From a virus: 64,000 bases of DNA. The notes under the pieces are model-generated. The model was not told where the DNA came from and did no database searches. It saw only the letters and a list, made by a program, of their open reading frames with translations. The stretch lies in IMG/VR virus record IMGVR_UViG_3300028746_000014, positions 1 to 64,000 of that record. One strand, written 5' to 3'. Below are positions 1 to 7,185 of this stretch, piece after piece (positions within the stretch are counted from its first letter, which is position 1; every line of letters begins with the position of its first letter). Position numbers and translations under genes: made by a program.

Positions 1-1
1 T

Positions 2-232
2 GTGACATTCAGGGGCAAGATCGCGTACTCTCCGTCGAAGCGTACCACGTACACCTTCTTCTGCGACCAGTGTCCTGACACAAAGCTCGATGTCACTACT
101 CCTATAGCCGTCGCCCAGCTCGAAGAGTTTGACGCGACCGGGGAGGATGTGGTACGCTTCTGTACATATCACCAGCACCTCGTAGCCGCCGCGCCGAGCG
201 GGGAAGGTAGGAAGTTCCGTGAGGCCGACTGA
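2..232 (+). CDS. Hypothetical protein with C-terminal GRKFRE tag, possibly 5'-truncated
   Basis: I do not recognise this 76-residue product. The frame is open to the window edge, so the GTG at position 2 may not be the true start. The middle part has C-D-Q-C (about residues 21-24) and a later C-x2-H pattern that could bind a metal. It ends GRKFREAD, the C-terminal motif shared with six other proteins here. The next gene starts 41 nt downstream with its own Shine-Dalgarno sequence. Confidence 0.6.
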   Translation: MTFRGKIAYSPSKRTTYTFFCDQCPDTKLDVTTPIAVAQLEEFDATGEDVVRFCTYHQHLVAAAPSGEGRKFREAD

Positions 233-272
233 GCTTAGTCTAGCACGCGAGAAGAGAATCAAGGAGAAGCAG

Positions 273-473
273 ATGCCACCGAAGAGCTACGGACATTGGG
301 GAGATGCAAGCGACTTCTTCCTCGCATACGACCCGATGGCGGGCGTGAAGGAGTACACGTCCAAGATGCAGTCGATCTACGATCTACCCATACCGGGGTT
401 GGAGAGGACCAAGGCCATACCCGTAGTCGAGGCCCGCGTCAGTTCTAATCACCGCAGATTCCGCGACGAATAG
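273..473 (+). CDS. Small hypothetical protein with C-terminal RRFRDE tag
   Basis: Unrecognised 66-residue protein. A GTG at 219 lies in the same frame, but the ATG at 273 has AAGGAG at 261-266 and is the better start. The protein has aromatic residues in its N-terminal half and ends HRRFRDE, matching the recurrent C-terminal peptide of this phage. It closes a short unit: a new promoter begins 3 nt after its stop codon. Confidence 0.65.
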   Translation: MPPKSYGHWGDASDFFLAYDPMAGVKEYTSKMQSIYDLPIPGLERTKAIPVVEARVSSNHRRFRDE

Positions 474-475
474 GC

Positions 476-504
476 TTGACATTCACCGCACGACCGTGTA
501 CTGT
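476..504 (+). promoter_or_regulatory. Promoter, TTGACA-N17-TACTGT
   Basis: A perfect -35 box TTGACA (476-481) is followed after exactly 17 nt by TACTGT (499-504). The next start codon, ATG 554, lies about 45 nt downstream with its own ribosome-binding site. It belongs to the repeated TTGACA/TA[C/G][A/T][C/G]T promoter class of this window. Confidence 0.65.
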
Positions 505-553
505 GTACTAAGCGTCCATGCAGCACAACCCAAAATTTTCACCTAGGAGTCTT

Positions 554-823
554 ATGGCAGGTTTGATGTTCGAAGAGTCGATTGATCGCACCCCTACCCC
601 GGCGATGCTGGCCGGTGTGACACCCTTACCCGATGATGACTTCGACGAGAAGAACGACATCATTGTCGAAGACGATGACAGTCTCGACGACGACTACATC
701 CACGATTGCGATGAGGACGACGAAGACGAGGATGACGACTTCTACGACGACGACGACGATGACTTCTGGGACGATGAAGACGAGGATGATCTTGACGACT
801 CCGACATCGACGACGAGTACTAA
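554..823 (+). CDS. Extremely acidic protein, possible DNA mimic
   Basis: This 89-residue protein is mostly aspartate and glutamate from about residue 28 to the end, with long D/E runs broken by single Tyr, Phe or Trp. The ATG at 554 is preferred over the one at 518 because TAGGAGT lies just upstream (544-550). Such composition is known from DNA-mimic inhibitors (Ocr, ArdA-type) and from nucleic-acid-protein chaperones; either role here is inference. It is the first gene after a strong promoter, fitting an early host-takeover or anti-defence product. No fold is recognisable. Confidence 0.6.
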   Translation: MAGLMFEESIDRTPTPAMLAGVTPLPDDDFDEKNDIIVEDDDSLDDDYIHDCDEDDEDEDDDFYDDDDDDFWDDEDEDDLDDSDIDDEY

Positions 824-1019
824 CCTGTCTGAGCCTTCGGACAACGAAGTCTGGGAATTGGGCTATGCGGCGTTCCAACGTGGCTGGACTAAGATTCCCC
901 CGGCAACGGTCGTCCGGCAGCGCCTAGGTACCAAGGAACGCGAAGGAATGGCCTCTGTATGGATCAGGGGCTACGACGCGGCGAAGAGAGACGAAGTTTT
1001 CGCCTACCACGAAATCTAA
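786..1019 (+). CDS. Hypothetical protein overlapping the acidic gene, start uncertain
   Basis: The convincing part is the C-terminal 65 residues, with two similar blocks (GYAAFQRGW and IRGYDAAKRDE) suggesting a pair of related helices. The start is unclear: the frame runs back through the D/E-coding repeats of the preceding gene, where it reads as low-complexity Thr/Ser, and no ATG has a proper ribosome-binding site. ATG 786 is the closest usable start; CTG 825 or a +1 frameshift from the acidic gene are alternatives. Confidence 0.45.
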   Translation: MILTTPTSTTSTNLSEPSDNEVWELGYAAFQRGWTKIPPATVVRQRLGTKEREGMASVWIRGYDAAKRDEVFAYHEI

Positions 1020-1048
1020 CCATTCACGAACGTGAACAAGGAGCTATG

Positions 1049-1327
1049 ATGAACGAGCAGAGCGCAACAGGAGCAGTAGGACCGAAGGCACGTAGCGTGG
1101 AAGATGTACGCGCACTGGGCCGCCATGAAGTGACGTTGCAGCACGCGACGGCAGAGTCCAAAGGCTTCATTGCAGACGAGGACGAAACCCTCGAAGGGCG
1201 TGTTGGTCGGCAGATTCTCGCCACCCTCGTCGTAGCCGAGCAGCTTGCGGGCATCCGCGAGGCGCTGGGGAAGATCGCCCTGACCGGCGCACTGGGCCTG
1301 TTGGCCACGACAAAGGTCGGCAAGTAA
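1049..1327 (+). CDS. Hypothetical protein with hydrophobic C-terminal helix
   Basis: Unrecognised 92-residue protein. AAGGAG (1038-1043) favours ATG 1049 over ATG 1046. The C-terminal third (ILATLVVAEQLAG and IALTGALGLLATTK) is hydrophobic and may form an amphipathic or membrane-associated helix. The stop is followed after 1 nt by the next ATG, so the two genes are likely co-translated. Confidence 0.6.
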   Translation: MNEQSATGAVGPKARSVEDVRALGRHEVTLQHATAESKGFIADEDETLEGRVGRQILATLVVAEQLAGIREALGKIALTGALGLLATTKVGK

Positions 1328-1328
1328 T

Positions 1329-1562
1329 ATGGGACAGGAGATCGAGGACGACTTTGTAGCTGAGCCTTCGCGTGAGCTACGCTGCGTGGATTGTAAGCAG
1401 GTAGTCGCGTACACCGACGCGTTCGTCCTCATCAAGTCTCCTGTGTACTGCTGGCAGGACGCTGAGAAGCGTTGGGCAAAACAAATGGAAGAGGCGGGTG
1501 TCGAGGATGCCCGCCCTCTCCACAAACCCACACTGGTAAAGAGGAGCATCTTAGATGCCTGA
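1329..1562 (+). CDS. Hypothetical protein with Cys pairs
   Basis: Unrecognised 77-residue protein. It contains LRCVDCKQVVAYTDAF, a Cys-x2-Cys pair typical of half a zinc ribbon, plus a lone Cys at about residue 41, so metal binding is possible but a full four-ligand site is not seen. Its end overlaps the next gene by 8 nt. Confidence 0.6.
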   Translation: MGQEIEDDFVAEPSRELRCVDCKQVVAYTDAFVLIKSPVYCWQDAEKRWAKQMEEAGVEDARPLHKPTLVKRSILDA

Positions 1563-1899
1563 GTATCACAAGTACAACACCAATGACTACGTGCGCGTCC
1601 GTCTCAACACGATTGGTCTGGAAATCTATTACAGGTACCTGCAACAGGGCTACCAAGCTCTGAAACAGAAAGCGCCTAGCATAAAGCAGCGCCATCCGTT
1701 GCAGGTCATAGTGCCGGACTCGGACGGCTACCACGAGATGTCCCTGTACCAACTTATGCACGTATTCGGTCCTTCCATCTACGGCCCCGGCGCGGAGAGT
1801 CCCTTCGAGGACAATGTGGTCGAGTTCGACGGCCAGAAGGTGTACACCAAGTTCAACAACGAGCAGGTAAACAGAGAGCTTGACGGATTGGACGAATAG
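1555..1899 (+). CDS. Hypothetical protein
   Basis: A 114-residue soluble protein with an AGAGGAG ribosome-binding site inside the end of the previous gene. It is rich in Tyr and Gln in the first half (YYRYLQQGYQALKQ), followed by a likely beta-rich segment. I do not recognise the family. It is spaced 15 nt from the next start. Confidence 0.6.
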   Translation: MPEYHKYNTNDYVRVRLNTIGLEIYYRYLQQGYQALKQKAPSIKQRHPLQVIVPDSDGYHEMSLYQLMHVFGPSIYGPGAESPFEDNVVEFDGQKVYTKFNNEQVNRELDGLDE

Positions 1900-1914
1900 G
1901 AGTACTATTCAGAA

Positions 1915-2271
1915 ATGGGAATGAGTGAAAAGCACCGAGAGCTTCTGGAGGCTGTACGGACCAATGGATTCATTCCGGCTTCCAGCTCCATAGTACTCAG
2001 TAAGATTTTGCGCGAGGATGCGCAACAACAGGAGAAGGGCGATGCCACTAAAGACCGGAACATCACAATCCACCATATCATCGAATATAAAGACCGAGAA
2101 GGCAGCCGGGAAGCCACAAAAACAAGCGGTGGCAATTGCCCTGTCGAAGGCTTCTCGGAAGGCTGGAAGGACCAGAGCTGGGATGCCGAAGGTACGAGGC
2201 CGGTAGCTATCTTAGCAAGAACTGCGGAGATCATCTTCCGTCACCATGAGCGTAGCAGAAACCAGAAGTAG
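1915..2271 (+). CDS. Hypothetical protein enclosing another gene
   Basis: AGGAG (1899-1903) precedes ATG 1915, and the first 40 residues read like a normal soluble helical protein. From about residue 43 the frame overlaps the better supported gene 2042-2206 in another phase and its composition becomes less natural. Either this is a genuine overlapping gene of 118 residues, or the real product has lost its original stop. Unrecognised. Confidence 0.4.
   Translation: MGMSEKHRELLEAVRTNGFIPASSSIVLSKILREDAQQQEKGDATKDRNITIHHIIEYKDREGSREATKTSGGNCPVEGFSEGWKDQSWDAEGTRPVAILARTAEIIFRHHERSRNQK
2042..2206 (+). CDS. Small basic phage protein of the KQAVAIALSKA type
   Basis: This 54-residue lysine/arginine-rich protein contains ISSNIKTEKAAGKPQKQAV followed by AIALSKA, a signature I recognise from small proteins encoded by many phages; their function is unknown to me. 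It starts at ATG 2042 after an AGGAGAAGGG ribosome-binding site. It lies wholly inside the 1915-2271 frame, so one of the two frames may be spurious; the conserved signature supports this one. Confidence 0.65.
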   Translation: MPLKTGTSQSTISSNIKTEKAAGKPQKQAVAIALSKASRKAGRTRAGMPKVRGR

Positions 2272-2794
2272 GCCACCGGCCAGAAAAGAGATCACCTTGC
2301 GTACATCAGCAGAAGTAATGGAAATGCAGAACACCTTCATCACTGTCACCAACGTTAGAGCCTCCGAAGACCGTGAGGGCTACATCGCCGCAGCTCAGGT
2401 CGGTGCTTTGTTTGAACTCGCCGCGCAGTTGGCCAAGTCGAACGAGCTGAAGGAGACCGAGCTGGAACTTCTCCACGCACAGGTACACGCCACACTCGAC
2501 GGAGCCGAGCATATCGCTCAGCACGTGGCCGAAGTAGCAGACACCTTGGACTCCATCGCGTCCTCGACCGAAGAGCAGCTTGGCATCTACGCCGACGTGA
2601 ACAACTACGTTCTCGACGAGGACGAAGACGGCGACCTGATCTACGTGCCTGAGTCGGATGTACGCATCAACGCGGCCTACCGCCAAGGACTCGAAGACGC
2701 CGACCAAGCAGCTCACGACGCCTTCTCCGACGACGGCAACCCCCACTTCGGTACCACCGACACGGACAACGGCGACAACTCGGGACTCTACTAA
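2246..2794 (+). CDS. Hypothetical acidic helical protein
   Basis: A 182-residue protein, largely alpha-helical in appearance (residues 40-110 rich in Ala, Glu, Leu), with an acidic Asp/Gly-rich tail. The ATG at 2246 lacks a clear ribosome-binding site and overlaps the upstream gene by 26 nt; ATG 2318 is an alternative. I do not recognise it. Confidence 0.6.
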   Translation: MSVAETRSRPPARKEITLRTSAEVMEMQNTFITVTNVRASEDREGYIAAAQVGALFELAAQLAKSNELKETELELLHAQVHATLDGAEHIAQHVAEVADTLDSIASSTEEQLGIYADVNNYVLDEDEDGDLIYVPESDVRINAAYRQGLEDADQAAHDAFSDDGNPHFGTTDTDNGDNSGLY

Positions 2795-2795
2795 C

Positions 2796-3017
2796 TTGTT
2801 CGAAAAGACCAAAGCCGCGAATCCGGGTGCGCGTCACTGCCGCCCGGACTGCCTGCCCAAGGACATCCAAGTCCGCGTATGGGGAACTGAAGAGGGACGT
2901 GCCCACATGTTCTCTTACTGCAAGGTCTGTGGGATGCACTCCGGGTACGAACCCAACGCCCTCACCGACACACCCAACAAGTTCAAACAGATGGCTCAGG
3001 CCGAGGAGAAGTACTGA
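2796..3017 (+). CDS. Small zinc-ribbon-like protein
   Basis: The most natural product starts at TTG 2796, 1 nt after the previous stop, giving 73-74 residues. It contains H-C-R-P-D-C and, about 27 residues later, Y-C-K-V-C-G, so four cysteines are arranged as a possible zinc ribbon. An in-frame ATG further upstream (2658) would add a Thr/Pro-rich stretch that is only the other-frame reading of the preceding gene. Confidence 0.55.
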   Translation: MFEKTKAANPGARHCRPDCLPKDIQVRVWGTEEGRAHMFSYCKVCGMHSGYEPNALTDTPNKFKQMAQAEEKY

Positions 3018-3018
3018 G

Positions 3019-3375
3019 ATGACTCAGACAGGAGCAAAGGTACTGGGCCAACGGTTCACCGTATGGTACTGGGCAGGCCACCGAAAATTTCCTACGTGGG
3101 CACGCAGCACCAAGGCTATGGACGTAGGCCTGTTCACTGCCATGGACCGGTACAAGCTCCTGTCTGACCTAGGATTCACCGTAGCACTATCATGGTCCGA
3201 TCCGATCCCCGGCAGGACTAAGGTTGCAGCCAAGTGGCCTTATATGTACACCAACCCCTACGGCGGCAAGAAGCCACCCTTCAGCCGGGAGAACAAGTAC
3301 AGGGGCATTGGTCTACCAGAGGCAGAGATTGATCGATACAACTCCAAGGAGCAGCCGGACGGTGCCGGGTTATGA
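3019..3375 (+). CDS. Hypothetical protein
   Basis: A 118-residue soluble protein, rich in Trp, Tyr and Lys, starting at ATG 3019 with GAGGAG (3003-3008) upstream. It overlaps the next gene by 4 nt (ATGA), a sign of translational coupling. Unrecognised. Confidence 0.6.
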   Translation: MTQTGAKVLGQRFTVWYWAGHRKFPTWARSTKAMDVGLFTAMDRYKLLSDLGFTVALSWSDPIPGRTKVAAKWPYMYTNPYGGKKPPFSRENKYRGIGLPEAEIDRYNSKEQPDGAGL

Positions 3376-3566
3376 GTGCCAAGTGCCCCAGTAAGTGCCT
3401 CACTCCTGACATAGCCGAGACCCTGAACGACTGGCCGCCGCGACCGACCGCCAAGTCACCCCTCTTCCAATCCGCCTTCAGGATCACCCCGACCGCCGAC
3501 CAGATGAGGGAACGCTACGACTGGCCGGAAGCCTTTTCTAAAGCCCTACCGAAAGGAGAACTATGA
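3372..3566 (+). CDS. Small hypothetical protein
   Basis: A 64-residue protein beginning MSAKCPSKCL, joined by 4-nt ATGA overlaps to both neighbours, so it sits in a compact co-translated trio (3019-3772). Two N-terminal cysteines are the only notable feature. Unrecognised. Confidence 0.55.
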   Translation: MSAKCPSKCLTPDIAETLNDWPPRPTAKSPLFQSAFRITPTADQMRERYDWPEAFSKALPKGEL

Positions 3567-3772
3567 GCAGAGAGATCACCGTAGCTAAGGCCCGAGAGAT
3601 CGCACTGGCCGTCGTAGAGTCCGAGCTGGAAGTACCCGGACCCATACCCCCGGCAACCCTTGAAATGTTGGAGATTATCGGCCCACAACGAGTGGCTCAG
3701 TCAGCCGTGGTAGCCACCAAGCAGAGCATCGCCAAGAGACTGAACGAGACCTTCGACCTCTGGGAGAAGTAG
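3563..3772 (+). CDS. Small hypothetical helical protein
   Basis: A 69-residue protein with GAAAGGAG before its ATG. Helical throughout by composition (Ala, Glu, Val), without Cys or membrane segments. It is the last gene before the large gene-free region. Unrecognised. Confidence 0.6.
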   Translation: MSREITVAKAREIALAVVESELEVPGPIPPATLEMLEIIGPQRVAQSAVVATKQSIAKRLNETFDLWEK

Positions 3773-3787
3773 AACAGAAACGTACAA

Positions 3788-3800
3788 ACGTATTTATACG
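3788..3800. promoter_or_regulatory. Operator-like palindrome 1
   Basis: ACGTATTTATACG is an inverted repeat (CGTAT/ATACG around TT). The same element recurs at 3853-3865, as its reverse-complement form at 4456-4469, and inside a promoter at 26335-26348. Confidence 0.5.
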
Positions 3801-3852
3801 CTGACCAAGATTGAATACGCCTGCTGTCCTCTGGGCGGAGGAGAGCTGTAAG

Positions 3853-3865
3853 ACGTATTTATACG
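3853..3865. promoter_or_regulatory. Operator-like palindrome 2
   Basis: Identical to the element at 3788-3800 and 65 nt downstream of it. No recognisable -35/-10 pair flanks it, so it may be a binding site for a regulator or a replication protein. Confidence 0.5.
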
Positions 3866-3909
3866 CCCGTGGCTAGACTACGGCGTTCTGGGCGATATGC
3901 CCCAAGCGA

Positions 3910-3976
3910 AGCACCTAGGTTCTTGAGACACCCCCTTTCTGGGGACACTGTGTCAGGATGCCCTAGGTGCTTTTTG
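3910..3976 (+). terminator. Large hairpin with T-run, likely terminator
   Basis: AGCACCTAGG (3910-3919) pairs perfectly with CCTAGGTGCT (3962-3971), and TTTTT follows. The loop itself contains a smaller GACAC/GTGTC and CCCC/GGGG hairpin. It would stop transcription coming from the 3.0-3.8 kb genes; a structured RNA is an alternative reading. Confidence 0.6.
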
Positions 3977-4455
3977 CTATCCGAAATGGTACCATCCTAC
4001 CTCCCTATACTCATCAGCCCCGTGTACCCCCATGCCAGCCTCAGGACGAGGCATCCTATTAGCGTCTCATACCTCCCTACCACCCTGTAGCCGGATATGA
4101 CCCCCTATAAGGGTACCTATTCAACCGATTGGTTGAGGGGTGTTGCTGTAGGTCGGCTGGGGAGGTGGCAGGAGGTAGGCCCTTGTACTGACAAGGGTTT
4201 GCTAGTGGCTCTGGCCGCACCAGCTTGAGCTGGCGTGCCGGTACCGGGCGGACTCCCCGGCATGGCCTGTCGAGAGGGTTGGTTTGACACCCTATCCCCT
4301 GTGTTATCAACGACTTACGGCTACACTGACACGCATCACATGAACAACTGGCCATACCCCTAACATACCAAACGACTTACACGATCAGGGTATCGTAAGT
4401 TGTTGAAATAATTAGTCTTATCTATGCAGTCTGCATTATGGGGAATTGCAGACAA

Positions 4456-4469
4456 ACGTATAAATACGT
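4456..4469. promoter_or_regulatory. Operator-like palindrome 3, extended arms
   Basis: ACGTATAAATACGT is a perfect palindrome around AA. The arms continue outward as CAGAC...GTCTG with a 2-nt offset, making this the longest copy of the element and the strongest candidate site for a dimeric DNA-binding protein. Confidence 0.55.
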
Positions 4470-4534
4470 GTCTGGCGGGCCGTGCGTGCGAGTGGCGGAA
4501 TAGCGTGGCCTATCGCCTAACTGATACAAAAGCT

Positions 4535-4549
4535 TGCGTATTTGATACG
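4535..4549. repeat. Perfect inverted repeat
   Basis: GCGTAT and ATACGC are separated by TTG, giving a perfect 6-bp inverted repeat. A related GCGTA/TACGC pair occurs near 4926-4940. These resemble half-sites of the ACGTAT palindromes. Confidence 0.4.
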
Positions 4550-4640
4550 CCTTAGAGACGCGATAGAAGAGCATAGGCAAGCAATACAAAGGCGCTATGG
4601 CTTTGATTGTCTTATAGGGGATTAGAGGCATTGGCCTATG

Positions 4641-4850
4641 GAGATAGACGGGCCTTAGGTGGCCTTGGTTGTCTCCTTGTGTTGGTCTCATCTCTCTATG
4701 TCTCCTTGGTCGCATGATGGGCCTAATATCATATTGGCAACTGATACCGCATAGGTGAAAGATTGTGGATACGTGTATCAGGATAGACGATAGGCTTTGT
4801 TCATTCAGGGATAGACAGACAATGATGGGCCGTTCATCTGGAGATAGACA
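4641..4850 (+). repeat. Four GATAGAC repeats (iteron-like)
   Basis: The sequence R-GATAGAC-R recurs at about 4643, 4782, 4810 and 4843, all in the same orientation and within 210 nt of AT-rich gene-free DNA. Direct repeats of this size and orientation are typical of initiator-binding iterons, which is the inference here. Confidence 0.4.
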
Positions 4851-5460
4851 AATGAAGATTAGCGATTGTCATTCGCCTATGCTCTATAGCGTCTCAAGCT
4901 TCGCAATGCGGCGGGCCTTTGGTCTATAGGCGTATACAGTACGCAATTGGACGTTAGGATATCGCCGCATTTTTCTGACATAAAACTTGACAACTGCCCG
5001 GTGTTTGGCACTCGACTTGCTGGCAGCACGTGACGGGCCAAAGTCTGCATTTGAGATGAAAAAAGATGAATTGAGACGCTAATAGGTGCGTATGCAATTC
5101 TAAAGGAGTTACGGGCCGCATCTTCGCTTTTTATGCTCTTTTAGGGCGAACAAAAGGCGAAAGTGAAATTGAATCCTTGCCACCTAGCAGGCCCGCCACG
5201 CTATCGGAAAAATCGAACGTCTTACCCTAGCTTGACGAAACGCGGGCCGCGTGTAGGCCGTCTAATGCGTTTTCCACAGTTTTCAAATGTGGTAGGAAAA
5301 CTCGTTTGGCCTTGTAATTGCTAGGCATTCGCACGATTTTGCTCTATATATTGATACGCGCTAAATCTCAGATGCTCACCCAAACGTGGGATAAACAAAT
5401 CTAAAAATAGATGTTGCACGCGGGCCGTCTCATGATAGGCTTATCGAGTAGTCAATTCAT

Positions 5461-5477
5461 AAGGAGCTTACGCAATG
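5461..5477 (+). repeat. Repeated translation leader, family 1 copy 1
   Basis: AAGGAGCTTACGCAATG occurs identically here, at 5912-5928 and at 6070-6086, each time ending in the start codon of a gene. The identity extends well beyond what a ribosome-binding site needs. Confidence 0.7.
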
Positions 5478-5849
5478 GCCTATTCGATTACAGTTTTTCA
5501 CTCCCCCGGTATCGGCACAACGTATCCCGTACGCAACAAAAGAGAACTAAATCGCGGGATTCGCAAGGCCATCAAACAAGATAAGCCGTTTCAGGTTGGC
5601 CACGACTTTGGGACAACCTTAGAGGCGGAGTCATACCGTAAGGAGTACGTTGATACACGTATCCCTGAGAATCCCCTAACCGTTGCCAATGATGAACTAA
5701 CATCGATATGGGGGGATATCCTAAATGCGCCTAATAGCGCGTGCGACGCTGAAACAGCGGGATGGGTTAGTGCAAACAAGGCCCGCGATTACATAGACAA
5801 GGCGCAAACTTGTCTGTTAGATGCGGTATACGGCAAAAAAGAGAAGTAA
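5475..5849 (+). CDS. Hypothetical protein
   Basis: First gene after the gene-free region. The 124-residue product is soluble and charged, without recognisable motifs. Its start is fixed by the repeated leader AAGGAGCTTACGC directly before the ATG. The gene is noticeably more AT-rich than those before 3.8 kb. Confidence 0.65.
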   Translation: MAYSITVFHSPGIGTTYPVRNKRELNRGIRKAIKQDKPFQVGHDFGTTLEAESYRKEYVDTRIPENPLTVANDELTSIWGDILNAPNSACDAETAGWVSANKARDYIDKAQTCLLDAVYGKKEK

Positions 5850-5911
5850 CCCGAATGGGGGATGTTTTCCACAGTCCCCCGTGCTATTCTGTCTCTGCAA
5901 TCAAACTTCAC

Positions 5912-5928
5912 AAGGAGCTTACGCAATG
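5912..5928 (+). repeat. Repeated translation leader, family 1 copy 2
   Basis: Identical 17-nt copy of the leader at 5461-5477, ending in the start codon of the 44-residue gene at 5926. Confidence 0.7.
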
Positions 5929-6060
5929 TATAAGGTTGAATTTCACTACTGGTATAGCGAAGAGTTGCATGAGTATTGGGCTGATTCTCTCGCCGTTGCC
6001 AACCGCATCGCGTCTGACCTTATGGACGATAACCATGTTGTTTCGATTGAACGTTACTAA
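5926..6060 (+). CDS. Small hypothetical protein, 44 residues
   Basis: Start fixed by the repeated leader. The product is aromatic-rich at its N terminus (YKVEFHYWYSEE) and acidic overall, with no recognised family. In-frame upstream starts exist but would bypass the leader. Confidence 0.6.
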   Translation: MYKVEFHYWYSEELHEYWADSLAVANRIASDLMDDNHVVSIERY

Positions 6061-6069
6061 CCCTAGATA

Positions 6070-6086
6070 AAGGAGCTTACGCAATG
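6070..6086 (+). repeat. Repeated translation leader, family 1 copy 3
   Basis: Third identical 17-nt copy of the leader, ending in the start codon at 6084. Confidence 0.7.
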
Positions 6087-6251
6087 ACTCAAGTACCTTT
6101 CGCATCTCTCCGCACAGGCGATTATTTCCGCATCTCACCCAATGGCCGATTGCTTGAAAAGGCGGGCCTATCAATCATGCAATCGGCGGGCAAGGTTGGG
6201 CCGATTCTCCCTATTACTTCAGCAAACGAACTAGTTTACGTGGGTGAATAG
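6084..6251 (+). CDS. Small hypothetical protein, 55 residues
   Basis: Short gene defined by the repeated leader. The product (MTQVPFASLRTGDYFRIS...ITSANELVYVGE) looks like a compact beta-rich domain; the phrase FASLRTGDYFRI is reminiscent of small SH3-like phage proteins, but I cannot name the family. It is followed immediately by the next gene. Confidence 0.6.
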   Translation: MTQVPFASLRTGDYFRISPNGRLLEKAGLSIMQSAGKVGPILPITSANELVYVGE

Positions 6252-6255
6252 TCCA

Positions 6256-6480
6256 ATGCATACCGTTACGGGCCTTGTGATTTTCACCAACTTCGCTTTT
6301 ATCCTTGCGTCAATCGTGCGGTATTTCAATGATGCGCCTAACCCTAGGCCCGTACCTGATACGCTTGCACCTCAGATAGATGCATCACGGGCCTTTGTGG
6401 ACGCGATGAACGAGAGACGGCGGGCCGCGTGCCCTGAGTCTAACTTCATCGGTTCACGTGCAACTGACAAAAAAGCTTGA
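6256..6480 (+). CDS. Small single-pass membrane protein
   Basis: ATG 6256 gives 74 residues; GTG 6244 in the same frame would overlap the previous stop and add four. Residues 5-25 (VTGLVIFTNFAFILASIVRYF) form a transmembrane segment, followed by a soluble charged tail with Pro- and Arg-rich parts. Function unknown. The stop codon overlaps the -35 box of the next promoter. Confidence 0.55.
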   Translation: MHTVTGLVIFTNFAFILASIVRYFNDAPNPRPVPDTLAPQIDASRAFVDAMNERRRAACPESNFIGSRATDKKA

Positions 6481-6506
6481 CACGTTTCTCTCGTTTCGAT
6501 TAGACT
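6477..6506 (+). promoter_or_regulatory. Promoter, TTGACA-N18-TAGACT
   Basis: GCTTGACACG at 6475-6484 supplies the -35 box; TAGACT at 6501-6506 is the -10 with an 18-nt spacer. The same GCTTGACACG block precedes the promoters at 7186 and 15579. Confidence 0.6.
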
Positions 6507-6539
6507 ATCTAAGTAGTCAAATTCATATAGGAGTGCAAC

Positions 6540-7184
6540 ATGCGAATTGATAAGAATCACGGTTATAACAATCTGGTGAAATTCGAACATCGTGCCCGCG
6601 TCCTATCGATGTACCGCAATCTAGTAATCGACAAAACACGTCAACGTTTGGCGGCCCGCAATACAGACGATGTATGCATTACGCTTGCATCGTGCGTAGA
6701 TAACGGCAAAACTCACCCGTCCAATGATATTGCGCAATGGTCACACTATTTCGGCAATCGCTTTGTTGCTGTAAACTGGCAAAACATCGAACGGGCCGTG
6801 AATAAGCATCACCCCGGTACTCTGTTTTATAAGGGCGATGGATTCGCCACGTTTGCCAAACTCGCACCATTCCACAAGGGCCTTTTCTACCTTGACACGA
6901 CTAACACGATGGAGTTAGTTGCGCGTGATACTGTGATTCTTTCGAACCTTGCGAGTTTCCTTCGCAATGGAAAAAAGAGCACGATGTTGGCCATGAATTT
7001 AATTTACAATCGCGTGTATGTGGGTGAGTCTAAGGCCGCAACTGATAGACAAATACGCGCTAAAATCAAGGCCATTACGCGCAATCTTCCCTTGGATGGT
7101 TGGACGGTAGCGGCGGATTATGACACGTACACGTCAACGAAAGTAACTCGTATGGTAACAATTTTCATCTATCGCAAAAGGTAG
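6540..7184 (+). CDS. Hypothetical protein, 214 residues
   Basis: Monocistronic gene between two promoters of the same type, with GGAG upstream of the ATG. The basic protein has an alternating hydrophobic pattern around residues 100-160 (GLFYLDTTNTMELVARDTVILSNLASFLRNGKK) suggestive of a Rossmann-like alpha/beta fold, but no catalytic signature is clear. A nucleotide-binding or methyltransferase-like role cannot be established from sequence alone. Confidence 0.65.
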   Translation: MRIDKNHGYNNLVKFEHRARVLSMYRNLVIDKTRQRLAARNTDDVCITLASCVDNGKTHPSNDIAQWSHYFGNRFVAVNWQNIERAVNKHHPGTLFYKGDGFATFAKLAPFHKGLFYLDTTNTMELVARDTVILSNLASFLRNGKKSTMLAMNLIYNRVYVGESKAATDRQIRAKIKAITRNLPLDGWTVAADYDTYTSTKVTRMVTIFIYRKR

Positions 7185-7185
7185 C

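Larger units (their letters stand above)
3773..5474. other. 1.7 kb gene-free control/origin candidate region
   Basis: No convincing gene lies here on either strand; the few open frames lack ribosome-binding sites and natural composition. It is AT-richer than its flanks and holds three palindromes of the ACGTAT-N2-ATACG type, a large hairpin followed by T-run (3910-3976), perfect inverted repeats at 4535-4549, a near-inverted repeat at 4371-4405, four GATAGAC repeats in 4641-4850, and nine GGGCC pentamers on the plus strand between 4477 and 5426. A replication origin or regulatory region is the natural inference. Confidence 0.55.

Noticed and set aside
633-800. Long Thr/Ser-rich and Val/Ile-rich frames over the acidic gene
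   Set aside because: They are other-phase and reverse-strand readings of the repetitive Asp/Glu codons and have no ribosome-binding sites.
3869-4715. Short frames in the gene-free region on both strands
   Set aside because: Pro/Ser/Arg/Cys-rich low-quality translations without ribosome-binding sites; two of them cross the hairpins and palindromes.
4987-5015. TTGACA in the gene-free region as a promoter
   Set aside because: The sequence 17 nt downstream (ACTCGA) is not an acceptable -10 and no gene follows within 450 nt.
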